Shown: positions 1 to 7,668, counted from the first letter of the stretch. The stretch: 20,535 nt of DNA from Gammaproteobacteria bacterium RIFCSPHIGHO2_02_FULL_42_13 (GCA_001801405.1 MGXQ01000060.1:1-20535); one strand, 5' to 3'. Numbers and translations are program-made. Notes: generated by a model not told the origin, from the letters alone.

Positions 1-983
1 GAACCTCTTCGCCAGCGCATTATTTCTTGCCCGTGAGCACCGTCGTTAATATTATTGATGGAACCGAAGTGAATGTGGGCGACATGATCGCAAAAATGCC
101 ACAAGCGACATCAAAAACAAGAGATATTACCGGTGGTTTGCCGCGCGTTGCCGATTTATTTGAAGCACGTAAACCAAAAGATGTCGCTATGTTGGCTGAA
201 ATTAGTGGGGTTGTTACCTTTGGCAAAGAAACAAAAGGTAAAAAACGTCTCATCATTACCGGTGAAAATGGTGAGGTGCATGAAGAGCTGGTTCATAAAT
301 GGCGTAATTTGAGCATTTACGATGGTGAGCATATTAATAAGGGTGAAGTTGTTGCGGAAGGTGAATTAAATCCGCATGATATTTTACGCTTATTGGGAAC
401 ACGAGCATTATCGGCCTATATCGTGAATGAAATTCAAGATGTCTATCGTTTGCAGGGTGTAAAAATCAACGATAAGCATATTGAAGTCATTATCCGACAA
501 ATGTTGCGCAAGGTTGTGATTACAGATCCAGGCGATGCTCCTTTCTTGCAAGGCGACCAAACGGAGAGATGTCGAGTGTTAGAAGCGAATGCTGCTGTTG
601 TTGCGGAAAATAAAATGCCTGCGCAATATCAGCTGATATTATTGGGTATTACGAAGGCTTCTTTAGCAACCGAGTCATTTATTTCGGCGGCTTCTTTCCA
701 AGAAACGACTCGAGTATTGACGGAGGCGTCTGTCTCTGGTCGCAAAGATGATTTAAGAGGATTGAAAGAGAACGTCATGGTGGGACGATTGATTCCAGCG
801 GGAACAGGGTTTGCTTACCACCAAGAAAAAAGAGCAAAAGAACGGGGATTAGTGGCTAAGAAAGAAGACAATGTGGTGACGGCTCGCGATGTTGAATCCG
901 CGCTGAGTGAGGCATTGATTTCTGTGGATAAGGCGAACAGTGTTTCAGCGGTTGATATGCTGAAGGATGACGAAGTTTTATAA
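1..983 (+). CDS. rpoC: DNA-directed RNA polymerase subunit beta' (3' part)
   Basis: This is the C-terminal part of the beta' subunit, which forms the clamp, jaw and much of the active-site side of RNA polymerase. The reading frame is open from base 3, so the gene begins before the window and about 327 codons are visible. Family landmarks are the DITGGLPRVADLFEAR segment, the YIVNE(I/V)QDVYRLQGVKI segment, the LLGITKASLATESFISAASF motif and the RLIPAGTGFAYH motif near the end. The last ~50 residues are a variable, charged tail ending in DDEVL. Nothing suggests damage. The gene lies 449 bases before rpsL, an arrangement found in gammaproteobacteria that keep rpoBC joined to the str operon. Confidence 0.98.
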   Translation, partial: TSSPAHYFLPVSTVVNIIDGTEVNVGDMIAKMPQATSKTRDITGGLPRVADLFEARKPKDVAMLAEISGVVTFGKETKGKKRLIITGENGEVHEELVHKWRNLSIYDGEHINKGEVVAEGELNPHDILRLLGTRALSAYIVNEIQDVYRLQGVKINDKHIEVIIRQMLRKVVITDPGDAPFLQGDQTERCRVLEANAAVVAENKMPAQYQLILLGITKASLATESFISAASFQETTRVLTEASVSGRKDDLRGLKENVMVGRLIPAGTGFAYHQEKRAKERGLVAKKEDNVVTARDVESALSEALISVDKANSVSAVDMLKDDEVL

Positions 984-1053
984 ATTAGTAGGCAAATGGT
1001 GAAATAGGTAGGGTTAAACCCGAGTAAATACCAAGTTAAATAGAAGGGTAGCC

Positions 1054-1082
1054 TTGACTTAAAGCCTTTGTCCACATAGAAT
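1054..1082 (+). promoter_or_regulatory. Putative sigma70-type promoter for the str operon
   Basis: TTGACT (1054-1059) and TAGAAT (1077-1082) each match the -35 and -10 consensus at 5 of 6 positions and are 17 bases apart, the optimal spacing. Initiation would fall near 1089, giving an rpsL leader of about 340 bases that contains the palindrome at 1224-1401. The 449-base gap 984-1432 otherwise shows T-rich and A-rich stretches and a weak GCCCG...CGGGC pairing at 1088-1119, with no tRNA or convincing small ORF. Assigned from sequence match only. Confidence 0.6.
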
Positions 1083-1223
1083 TCCGTGCCCGTTTTTTAT
1101 TATTGGTTTTTTTTCGGGCTTTAATAAAGTCGAAAAATCGGCAAAAGAGCGTCTTTATCTACGGATAATGAGTGTTTTGACCAATTTTTTCATGGAAAAG
1201 GTGTGTTTTGCGCAAAAACGTAA

Positions 1224-1401
1224 GGGTCTGTTACAAAACAACTTGGACATATAGCGCCCAGATTGGTAGCAGATTTAAACGTTCTGAATGAAGAAAAATA
1301 CGCGCATAGTTTCACTATGTAAGTGTTTTTCTGAATGAAGAACGTTTAAAGATGCTGCCAAGATGGGAGGCTAGATGTTCAAGTTATTTTGTAACAGACC
1401 C
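1224..1401. mobile_element. 178-base palindromic MITE-like element
   Basis: The outer 27 bases of each end (1224-1250 and 1375-1401) are inverted copies with two mismatches, beginning GGGTCTGTTAC and ending GTAACAGACCC. The inverted symmetry continues inward through a TTTAAACGTTCT / AGAACGTTTAAA pair to a small central loop at about 1311-1313 (CATAGT ttc ACTATG), so the whole element could fold into one giant hairpin. A 14-base direct repeat TTCTGAATGAAGAA (1282-1295 and 1329-1342) breaks the pairing in the middle of each arm. TAA flanks both ends (1221-1223 and 1402-1404), as a 3-base target duplication would. There is no ORF inside. Size, terminal repeats and flanks fit a non-autonomous element; an IS5/IS1031-type parent is only a guess from the TNA-like duplication. 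Confidence 0.75.
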
Positions 1402-1432
1402 TAAGACTCGATTATTATATTTTAGGTGAATT

Positions 1433-1822
1433 ATGTCCACAATTAGTGCATTTGCGACCGCCAAGCAACGACGACAGGCCAAACCTGCTAAAAATAAGGT
1501 GCCTGCGTTGATGAAATGTCCTCAGCGACGAGGGGTATGTACGCGTGTTTATACGACTACGCCAAAAAAGCCGAATTCGGCTTTGCGTAAGGTGGCTCGT
1601 GTCCGTTTAACCAATGGCATGGAAGTCAGTGCATATATTGGTGGCGAAGGCCATAATTTGCAGGAACATTCTGTCGTGTTGATTCGTGGGGGTCGTGTTA
1701 AGGATTTACCAGGCGTTCGATATCATATCGTGCGAGGTAGTTTAGACACGGCGGGGGTCTCGGGTCGTAAACAAGGTCGCTCCAAATACGGAGAACGACG
1801 ACCTAAAGATGATAAGAAGTAG
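1433..1822 (+). CDS. rpsL: 30S ribosomal protein S12
   Basis: S12 lies at the decoding centre of the small subunit and contributes to tRNA selection and to streptomycin response. The protein has 129 residues, against 124 in E. coli. The N-terminal ~20 residues (MSTISAFATAKQRRQAKPAK) are divergent, and from VPAL onward the family sequence is followed closely. The PKKPNS motif is at 44-49, with Lys45 matching E. coli Lys43, and RVKDLPG is at 88-94, with Lys90 and Asp91 matching the second streptomycin-linked Lys and the methylthiolated Asp. Both lysines are wild type, so no classical streptomycin-resistance change is visible. An AGGTGA ribosome-binding site lies just before the ATG. It is the first gene of the str operon, 10 bases before rpsG. 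Confidence 0.98.
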   Translation: MSTISAFATAKQRRQAKPAKNKVPALMKCPQRRGVCTRVYTTTPKKPNSALRKVARVRLTNGMEVSAYIGGEGHNLQEHSVVLIRGGRVKDLPGVRYHIVRGSLDTAGVSGRKQGRSKYGERRPKDDKK

Positions 1823-1832
1823 GAATTAAATC

Positions 1833-2351
1833 ATGCGAAGAAGAGCAGCAGTAAAACGTAGCATATTACCAGATCCAAAATATCATAGTGAGCTTTTGGC
1901 GAAATTTGTGAATCAGGTGATGGAGCGCGGCAAAAAATCAGTAGCCGAAGCGATTGTGTATGATGCGTTAGAAATTGTTTCACAAAAAATGAAAGATAAG
2001 CTGAAAAAGCCACCAACAGAAAATGATGCTAATAGCGATCAAAGTTCAGGCGTATTAGATCTGTTTTCTCAGGCATTAGAAAATGTGAGCCCAACCGTTG
2101 AGGTTCGGTCGCGGCGTGTCGGTGGTTCGACATATCAAGTACCCGTAGAGGTGCCTGTTAATCGTCGTCAAACACTGGGCATGCGTTGGTTGATTCAGTC
2201 AGCTCGTAAACGGAATGAAAAAAGTATGGCAATGCGATTGGCAAATGAAATGATGGAAGCCCACGCTGGACGTGGTGGTGCGGTACGTATGTGCGAAGAT
2301 GTACGACGTATGGCGAAAGCAAACCAAGCATTTGCGCATTATCGCTGGTAA
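1833..2351 (+). CDS. rpsG: 30S ribosomal protein S7, with an internal insertion
   Basis: S7 nucleates assembly of the 30S head by binding the 3' major domain of 16S rRNA and lies near the E site. The start MRRRAAVKRSILPDP, the motif SRRVGGSTYQVPVEV and the C-terminus AKANQAFAHYRW are diagnostic. The protein has 172 residues, whereas the common bacterial form has about 156. The extra length is a hydrophilic segment at about residues 55-72 (bases 1995-2048, around KKPPTENDANSDQSS), in the loop where E. coli has only a short RSGKSE-like linker. I recall Coxiella S7 also being enlarged here, which would fit a Legionellales origin. In E. coli S7 represses its own operon by binding the rpsL-rpsG spacer; the 10-base spacer here leaves little room for that site. 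Confidence 0.97.
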   Translation: MRRRAAVKRSILPDPKYHSELLAKFVNQVMERGKKSVAEAIVYDALEIVSQKMKDKLKKPPTENDANSDQSSGVLDLFSQALENVSPTVEVRSRRVGGSTYQVPVEVPVNRRQTLGMRWLIQSARKRNEKSMAMRLANEMMEAHAGRGGAVRMCEDVRRMAKANQAFAHYRW

Positions 2352-2365
2352 GAGGAAATTATACT

Positions 2366-4480
2366 GTGGCAGCAACAACAACGGCAACACGTACAACCCC
2401 GTTAGAATATTATCGAAATTTTGGTATCGTTGCGCATATCGATGCGGGCAAAACGACAACCACTGAGCGCGTGCTATATTATACCGGCAAGTCGCATAAA
2501 ATTGGCGAAGTGCATGATGGTGCTGCGACGATGGACTGGATGGAGCAAGAGCAAGAGCGCGGAATTACCATTACGTCTGCAGCAACGACGTGTTATTGGG
2601 AGGGGATGCGCCATCAATTTAAGCAACATCGATTCAATATTATTGATACGCCGGGACATGTTGATTTTACGATTGAAGTAGAGCGTTCATTGCGCGTATT
2701 AGATGGTGCGGTGATTGTGTTTTGTGGTGTCGGTGGCGTAGAACCGCAGTCTGAAACCGTTTGGCGTCAAGCGGATCGTTATAAAGTACCACGTATTGCA
2801 TTTGTGAATAAGATGGATCGTGTCGGCGCTGACTTTTTGCGCGTGGTTGCTCAAATGAAAACGCGTTTGGGTGCAAACCCAGTTGTGATGCAATTGCCGA
2901 TTGGCGCTGAAGAGAATTTAAAAGGTGTGGTAGATTTAGTTCGAATGAAAGCGATTATTTGGCATCAGGATGATTTAGGCGCTTCGTTTGAAGAAAGCGA
3001 TATTCCGGCGGATATGCAAAGTGATTGCCAAACATGGCACGAAAAATTAGTGGAAGCCGCTGCGGAAGCAAACGAAGAATTAATGAATAAATATTTAGAT
3101 GCGAATGATTTGATTGAGGCTGATATCAAAGCAGGCATTCGACAACGTACGATAGGAAATGAAATTATTCCCGTATTTTGTGGTTCCGCTTTTAAGAATA
3201 AAGGCGTCCAGACGATGTTAGATGGGGTGGTGGATTATTTGCCGGCACCGAATGAAGTTGCTGCTATCAAAGGTGTTTTAGAAGATAGTGATGAAGTCGT
3301 TGAGTGTAAAGTATCAGATGATGAACCTTTTGCTGCATTGGCGTTTAAAATTGCGACGGATCCTTTTGTGGGCACATTGACTTTTATTCGTGTGTATTCG
3401 GGCGTTTTAAATTCTGGCGATACCGTTTACAATCCAGTCAGTCATAAGCGCGATCGTATTGGCCGTTTAGTACAAATGCATGCGAATAGTCGCAATGAAA
3501 TTAAAGAGGTGCGCGCAGGTGATATTGCTGCTTGTATTGGTTTAAAATCAGTGACAACGGGCGAAACACTCTGTTCACCGGATCGGCCGGTTGTGTTGGA
3601 AAAAATGGATTTCCCCGATCCTGTTATTTCGATCGCAGTAGAACCAAAGACTAAAGCAGACCAAGAAAAAATGGGTATGGCTTTGAACAAATTAGCTCAA
3701 GAAGACCCTTCTTTTAGAGTGCGAACCGATCCTGAAACATCTCAAACCATTATTTCAGGTATGGGTGAGTTGCACTTGGATATTATTGTGGATCGCATGA
3801 AACGTGAGTTTGGTGTCGAAGCGAATGTGGGCAAGCCCCAGGTCGCTTATCGTGAGACCTTGAGTGCGACGGTGGAGCAAGAAGGCAAGTTTATTCGTCA
3901 AAGTGGTGGTCGTGGACAATATGGCCATGTTTTCTTGAAACTAGAGCCGCGTGCGCGTGGCGAAGGCTATGAATTTGTGAATGGGATTGTTGGCGGTGTT
4001 ATTCCAAAAGAGTATATTCCCGCTGTTGATAAAGGGGTGAAAGAACAGATGGAAAATGGCGTGATTGCAGGGTATCCTGTTGTCGACGTAAAAGTGACCA
4101 TCTATGACGGGTCATACCATGATGTGGATTCAAATGAAATGGCGTTTAAAATCGCCGGTTCCATGTGTTTCAAAGAAGGGGCAAAAAAAGCCAATCCGCA
4201 GCTTTTAGAGCCGATTATGAAGGTCGAAGCGGTGACGCCAGAAGAGTATATGGGCGATGTGATGGGCGATTTGAATCGTCGACGTGGCGTTGTTCAAGGA
4301 ATGGAGGATATTCCTGCTGGTAAAGCGATTCGAGCTGAAGTACCATTGGCGGAAATGTTCGGATATGCGACCGATTTGCGGTCGATGTCGCAGGGGCGCG
4401 CAACTTATACGATGGAATTCGAAAAATATAGTGCAGTACCAGCGGGTATTGCGAAAGAGATAATTGATAAACGCAGTTAA
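2366..4480 (+). CDS. fusA: Translation elongation factor G
   Basis: EF-G is the GTPase that drives translocation of mRNA and tRNA and, with RRF, ribosome recycling. From the GTG start the protein has 704 residues, within the usual range. GTPase motifs are AHIDAGKTT (23-31), RGIT (65-68), DTPGH (94-98) and NKMD (148-151). Domain III to V signatures follow, including FRVRTDPETSQTIISGMGEL, GGRGQYGHV and the C-terminal RRGVVQGME. The frame extends upstream to 2291 inside rpsG, but GTG at 2366 has AGAGGAA eight bases before it and gives the normal ~RTTPLEYYRNFGI N-terminus, preceded by a short Thr-rich stretch. No change is evident in the core motifs. Confidence 0.97.
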   Translation: MAATTTATRTTPLEYYRNFGIVAHIDAGKTTTTERVLYYTGKSHKIGEVHDGAATMDWMEQEQERGITITSAATTCYWEGMRHQFKQHRFNIIDTPGHVDFTIEVERSLRVLDGAVIVFCGVGGVEPQSETVWRQADRYKVPRIAFVNKMDRVGADFLRVVAQMKTRLGANPVVMQLPIGAEENLKGVVDLVRMKAIIWHQDDLGASFEESDIPADMQSDCQTWHEKLVEAAAEANEELMNKYLDANDLIEADIKAGIRQRTIGNEIIPVFCGSAFKNKGVQTMLDGVVDYLPAPNEVAAIKGVLEDSDEVVECKVSDDEPFAALAFKIATDPFVGTLTFIRVYSGVLNSGDTVYNPVSHKRDRIGRLVQMHANSRNEIKEVRAGDIAACIGLKSVTTGETLCSPDRPVVLEKMDFPDPVISIAVEPKTKADQEKMGMALNKLAQEDPSFRVRTDPETSQTIISGMGELHLDIIVDRMKREFGVEANVGKPQVAYRETLSATVEQEGKFIRQSGGRGQYGHVFLKLEPRARGEGYEFVNGIVGGVIPKEYIPAVDKGVKEQMENGVIAGYPVVDVKVTIYDGSYHDVDSNEMAFKIAGSMCFKEGAKKANPQLLEPIMKVEAVTPEEYMGDVMGDLNRRRGVVQGMEDIPAGKAIRAEVPLAEMFGYATDLRSMSQGRATYTMEFEKYSAVPAGIAKEIIDKRS

Positions 4481-4497
4481 TATTGGGAGATAAAACT

Positions 4498-5685
4498 ATG
4501 GCAGATAAATTTGAAAGAAAGAAACCTCACGTCAACGTGGGTACAATTGGGCATGTGGATCACGGCAAAACAACGCTAACAGCCGCGATTACGGCGTATT
4601 CGGCGAAAAAATATGGGACAGAAAAGAAGGCATTTGATCAAATTGACAAAGCCCCGGAAGAAAAAGCCCGCGGCATCACGATCGCCACGGCGCATGTAGA
4701 ATATGAATCAGATAAACGCCATTACGCACATGTTGACTGTCCGGGACACGCGGATTATGTGAAGAACATGATCACAGGTGCCGCTCAGATGGACGGTGCA
4801 ATTTTGGTGGTTAGCGCGGCAGATGGTCCGATGCCACAGACTCGCGAACATATTTTGTTGGCTCGTCAGGTTGGCGTTCCCTATATTGTTGTATTCTTAA
4901 ACAAATCCGACATGGTGGATGACAAGGAGTTATTAGAATTAGTCGAGATGGAAGTACGTGAGTTATTGACTGCGTACAAATTTCCAGGAGCTGATACACC
5001 GATCATCATGGGTTCGGCGCTAAAGGCGTTGGAAGGCGATACGGGCGATCTTGGTGAGCCAGCTATTCAAAAATTATTGGCTACGTTGGATTCATATATC
5101 CCAGAACCGAAACGAGAATTAGATAAACCGTTTTTAATGCCGGTCGAAGATGTGTTTTCGATTTCAGGTCGAGGCACAGTGGTCACGGGTCGAATCGAGC
5201 GCGGTATTGTTAAGATTGGCGATGAACTTGAAATCCTTGGTATCAGAGATACGCAAAAAACGACTTGTACCGGTGTTGAAATGTTCAAAAAATTATTGGA
5301 TCAAGGTCAAGCAGGTGATAATGTAGGCGTCTTGTTACGAGGCACGAAGCGAGAAGAGGTTGAGCGTGGCCAAGTGTTAGCAAAACCAGGCAGCATTCAT
5401 CCGCATACGAAATTTGAGGCAGAAGTCTATATTTTGTCAAAAGAAGAAGGTGGCCGTCACACGGCGTTTGTTAAAGGCTATCGTCCGCAGTTCTATTTTA
5501 GAACGACAGATGTGACTGGCGAAGTACTCTTGCCAGCTGGTGTGGAGATGGTAATGCCAGGAGACAACGTGAAGATGGTGGTGACATTGATTGCACCGGT
5601 AGCAATGGAAACTGGGTTACGCTTTGCTATCCGCGAAGGTGGTCGAACCGTCGGGGCGGGTGTTATCAGCAAAATTGTTGAGTAG
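4498..5685 (+). CDS. tuf: Translation elongation factor Tu
   Basis: EF-Tu carries aminoacyl-tRNA to the ribosomal A site in a GTP-dependent way. The protein has 395 residues, the normal length. GTP-binding motifs are GHVDHGKT (18-25), the RGITI switch (58-62), DCPGH (80-84), NKSD (135-138) and SAL (173-175). Domains 2 and 3 contain GRGTVVTGRIERG, the YRPQFYFRTTDVTG segment and the C-terminal GGRTVGAGVI. The frame is open from 4483, but ATG at 4498 follows GGGAGA (4485-4490) and gives the family N-terminus MADKFERKKPHVNVGTIGH. It is the last str-operon gene, 50 bases before rpsJ. A second tuf copy elsewhere in the genome cannot be judged from this window. Confidence 0.98.
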   Translation: MADKFERKKPHVNVGTIGHVDHGKTTLTAAITAYSAKKYGTEKKAFDQIDKAPEEKARGITIATAHVEYESDKRHYAHVDCPGHADYVKNMITGAAQMDGAILVVSAADGPMPQTREHILLARQVGVPYIVVFLNKSDMVDDKELLELVEMEVRELLTAYKFPGADTPIIMGSALKALEGDTGDLGEPAIQKLLATLDSYIPEPKRELDKPFLMPVEDVFSISGRGTVVTGRIERGIVKIGDELEILGIRDTQKTTCTGVEMFKKLLDQGQAGDNVGVLLRGTKREEVERGQVLAKPGSIHPHTKFEAEVYILSKEEGGRHTAFVKGYRPQFYFRTTDVTGEVLLPAGVEMVMPGDNVKMVVTLIAPVAMETGLRFAIREGGRTVGAGVISKIVE

Positions 5686-5697
5686 TTAAATTTATCG

Positions 5698-5720
5698 AGT
5701 CCCGCGTGCTGCGCGGGACT
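5698..5720 (+). promoter_or_regulatory. Hairpin in the tuf-rpsJ spacer
   Basis: AGTCCCGCG (5698-5706) and CGCGGGACT (5712-5720) form a perfect 9-base-pair GC-rich stem with the 5-base loop TGCTG. No T-run follows (AATATGAG), so it does not look like an ordinary intrinsic terminator. It ends 15 bases before the rpsJ start and occupies nearly half of the 50-base spacer. It could stabilise or process the mRNA at the str/S10 boundary, or modulate rpsJ translation; the role is inferred. Confidence 0.5.
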
Positions 5721-5735
5721 AATATGAGAAATATT

Positions 5736-6065
5736 ATGAATGCAGAGACGACAGCTAAAAACCAGAGGATTCGTATTCGACTGAAGTCGTTTGATCATCG
5801 TTTGATTGATCAGTCGATTCGTGAAATTGTGGAGACGGCGAAACATACCGGTGCACAAATTCGCGGACCGATTCCGTTTCCAATAAGAAAAGAAAAGTTT
5901 ACCGTATTGACATCGCCACATGTTGATAAAGATGCGCGCGATCAATACGAAATTCGGCTTCATAAGCGTTTAGTGGATATCGTCAAACCAACGGAAAAAA
6001 CTGTTGAAGCTCTGATGAAGTTAGATTTAGCCGCCGGCGTCGATGTAGAAATTAGCGTCGATTAA
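5736..6065 (+). CDS. rpsJ: 30S ribosomal protein S10
   Basis: S10 binds the 30S head and, with NusB, acts in transcription antitermination. From ATG 5736 the protein has 109 residues, slightly longer than the usual 103-105, because of an N-terminal MNAETTAK before NQRIRIRLKSFDHRL. Other family motifs are GPIPFPIRKEKFTVLTSPH and DQYEIRLHKRLVDI. The frame is open to a GTG at 5706, but that lies inside a hairpin; ATG 5736 is preceded by GAGAA at about 5 bases, and ATG 5724 lacks a binding site. It heads the S10 operon only 50 bases after tuf, which is too short for an E. coli-type S10 leader (~170 bases) carrying the L4 target. Confidence 0.96.
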   Translation: MNAETTAKNQRIRIRLKSFDHRLIDQSIREIVETAKHTGAQIRGPIPFPIRKEKFTVLTSPHVDKDARDQYEIRLHKRLVDIVKPTEKTVEALMKLDLAAGVDVEISVD

Positions 6066-6084
6066 CGACTGAGAGGGTAGAATA

Positions 6085-6747
6085 ATGGCAATTGGCCTGG
6101 TAGGAAAAAAATGTGGGATGACTCGGGTGTTTACGCCTGAGGGTGCATCGCTGCCTGTAACGGTTGTTCATGTTGAACCAAACCGCGTTGTGCAGATAAA
6201 AACAAACGCAACGGACGGGTATTGCTCAGTTCAGGTGACGACGGGTCAACGAAAGACGTCAAAATTAAGCAGGCCGATGTCTGGTCATTATGCCAAAAAT
6301 AATGTAGCACCTGGTCGTGGTTTATGGGAATTTGATGTTGCAGAAAGTGAAATAAATAAAGATACGTTCAAACCGGGCAGCGAATTCACCGTTGATTTAT
6401 TCTCCGAAGGACAGTGGGTTGATGTGGCTGGTACAACGCGCGGTAAAGGGTTTGCCGGTGTCATTAAAAAATATCATTTTCATATGCAAGATGCGACGCA
6501 CGGTAACTCATTATCGCATCGAGCGCCGGGTTCTATCGGACAAAGACAAACACCGGGTCGAGTGCCAAAAGGTAAAAAAATGTGCGGACATTTAGGTGAT
6601 GCACGGCGCACGATACAGAATCAAAAAATTATTAAGATCGATAAAGATAAACAGTTAATATTAATTCAGGGTGCTGTGCCTGGCGCACCGGATGGTACCG
6701 TGTTTATTCTTCCATCGATTAAAAAACCTCATAAGTCTAAGGAGTAG
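6085..6747 (+). CDS. rplC: 50S ribosomal protein L3
   Basis: L3 is an early-assembly 23S rRNA binder whose long loop reaches toward the peptidyl-transferase centre. The protein has 220 residues (E. coli 209). It starts MAIGLVGKKCGMTRVFTPEG, has GTTRGKGFAGVIKKYHF in the middle and GSIGQRQTPGRVPKGKKM near residues 150-168. The Gln in GQRQTPG at residue 155 matches the glutamine that PrmB methylates in E. coli. The last residues, IKKPHKSKE, make a short basic tail. GAGAGGGT precedes the ATG. It lies 19 bases after rpsJ and 3 bases before rplD. Confidence 0.97.
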   Translation: MAIGLVGKKCGMTRVFTPEGASLPVTVVHVEPNRVVQIKTNATDGYCSVQVTTGQRKTSKLSRPMSGHYAKNNVAPGRGLWEFDVAESEINKDTFKPGSEFTVDLFSEGQWVDVAGTTRGKGFAGVIKKYHFHMQDATHGNSLSHRAPGSIGQRQTPGRVPKGKKMCGHLGDARRTIQNQKIIKIDKDKQLILIQGAVPGAPDGTVFILPSIKKPHKSKE

Positions 6748-6750
6748 TTC

Positions 6751-7371
6751 ATGGAACTTGCTGTGGTTGCTCCAGAAAGCAAAACAAGTACAAAGAAGAT
6801 CGATGTTTCGGATCGATTGCTGGGTTGTGAATTTAATGAAGCATTGGTTCATCAAGTCATTGTTGCGCAATTGGCAGGACGTCGAGCAGGGACTTCCGCA
6901 CAAAAGACGCGCGCCGAAGTGCGTGGTGGCGGTAAAAAACCCTGGAAGCAAAAAGGTACTGGCCGAGCCAGAGCGGGCTCAACGCGAGGTCCTCTATGGA
7001 CTGGTGGCGGTGTAACCTTTGCCTCTTCGACTCGAGATTATTCACAAAAAGTGAATAAAAAAATGTATCGCGCGAGTATGCGCGTCGTGTTATCAGAGTT
7101 AGTACGGCAGGAACGTTTGATTATTGTTGACAAGTTAGAGTTAAAAGAAGCCAAAACGAAATTGATGGCTGATTTTTTGAAAAAACTCGATGTTTCGCGA
7201 GTATTGGTCGTGATGGATAAGTTAGATGAAAAAATAATATTAGCGTCGCAAAATCTTCCAGATGTGACCGTGGTGATGGTGAAAGAGGTTAATCCAGTAT
7301 TTTTAGTGGGTTGTGACCATGTTGTGATGACAGAAGCGGGAATTAGAGCATTAGAGGAACAATGGGCATGA
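6751..7371 (+). CDS. rplD: 50S ribosomal protein L4
   Basis: L4 binds domain I of 23S rRNA and its extended loop lines the exit tunnel; in E. coli it also represses the S10 operon. The protein has 206 residues (E. coli 201). The tunnel-loop motif is clear: AEVRGGGKKPWKQKGTGRAR, then GPLWTGGGVTF. The Lys/Gly residues of the KPWKQKGTGRAR segment, where macrolide-resistance changes occur in other species, are normal. TAAGGAG lies just before the ATG. Its TGA stop overlaps the rplW ATG by two bases (ATGA), which suggests translational coupling. The missing S10 leader upstream of rpsJ makes E. coli-style L4 autoregulation unlikely here. Confidence 0.97.
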   Translation: MELAVVAPESKTSTKKIDVSDRLLGCEFNEALVHQVIVAQLAGRRAGTSAQKTRAEVRGGGKKPWKQKGTGRARAGSTRGPLWTGGGVTFASSTRDYSQKVNKKMYRASMRVVLSELVRQERLIIVDKLELKEAKTKLMADFLKKLDVSRVLVVMDKLDEKIILASQNLPDVTVVMVKEVNPVFLVGCDHVVMTEAGIRALEEQWA

Positions 7372-7664
7372 ATCAAGAACGTTTAATGCAAGTCATATTG
7401 TTGCCACATGTTTCTGAAAAAGGAACGCGTATTGCCGATGCGAATCGACAATTTGTTTTTAAAGTGTTGCCGAATGCGGATAAAACAGAAATTAAAGCGG
7501 CGGTTGAACAATTGTTTAATGTAAAGGTGAAGTCAGTTCGCACGTTGAATGTTAAAGGCAAACAAAAAGTATTTAAACAAGTGCGTGGACGTCGCAAAGA
7601 TTGGAAAAAAGCGTATGTGACGTTGCAGAAAGGGAATGATATTAACTTTGTTGGCGCGGAATAA
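7368..7664 (+). CDS. rplW: 50S ribosomal protein L23
   Basis: L23 sits at the tunnel exit and is the docking site for trigger factor and SRP. The protein has 98 residues (E. coli 100), with the early motif LPHVSEKG, the core TEIKAAVEQLFNVKVKSVRT, GRRKDWKKAYVTL and the C-terminus NFVGAE. The upstream ATG at 7362 is only 3 bases from the AGAGGA site, while ATG 7368 is 9 bases away and overlaps the rplD stop as ATGA, so 7368 is chosen. It is the last gene before the unusual 177-base gap preceding rplB. Confidence 0.95.
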   Translation: MNQERLMQVILLPHVSEKGTRIADANRQFVFKVLPNADKTEIKAAVEQLFNVKVKSVRTLNVKGKQKVFKQVRGRRKDWKKAYVTLQKGNDINFVGAE

Positions 7665-7668
7665 AAAT

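Noticed and set aside
1088..1119. GCCCG...CGGGC with T-runs, as a terminator for rpoC
   Set aside because: The stem is only 5 base pairs with a 22-base loop, and the T-runs are inside the loop and not after the stem. It also lies right at the predicted start of the str transcript.
984..1223. tRNA gene or small protein gene in the rpoC-rpsL gap
   Set aside because: No cloverleaf, no TTC-arm-like sequence and no open frame with a ribosome-binding site could be made out.
1389..1418. Promoter-like TTGTAA-18-TATTAT at the right end of the palindrome, which would let the element drive rpsL
   Set aside because: Initiation would fall at about 1425, on top of the AGGTGA ribosome-binding site, giving an almost leaderless mRNA. 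The upstream TTGACT-17-TAGAAT is a much better match.
5493..5963. 156-codon - strand open frame across the tuf-rpsJ junction
   Set aside because: It is antisense to tuf and rpsJ, has no recognisable domain and follows from the codon pattern of the + strand genes.
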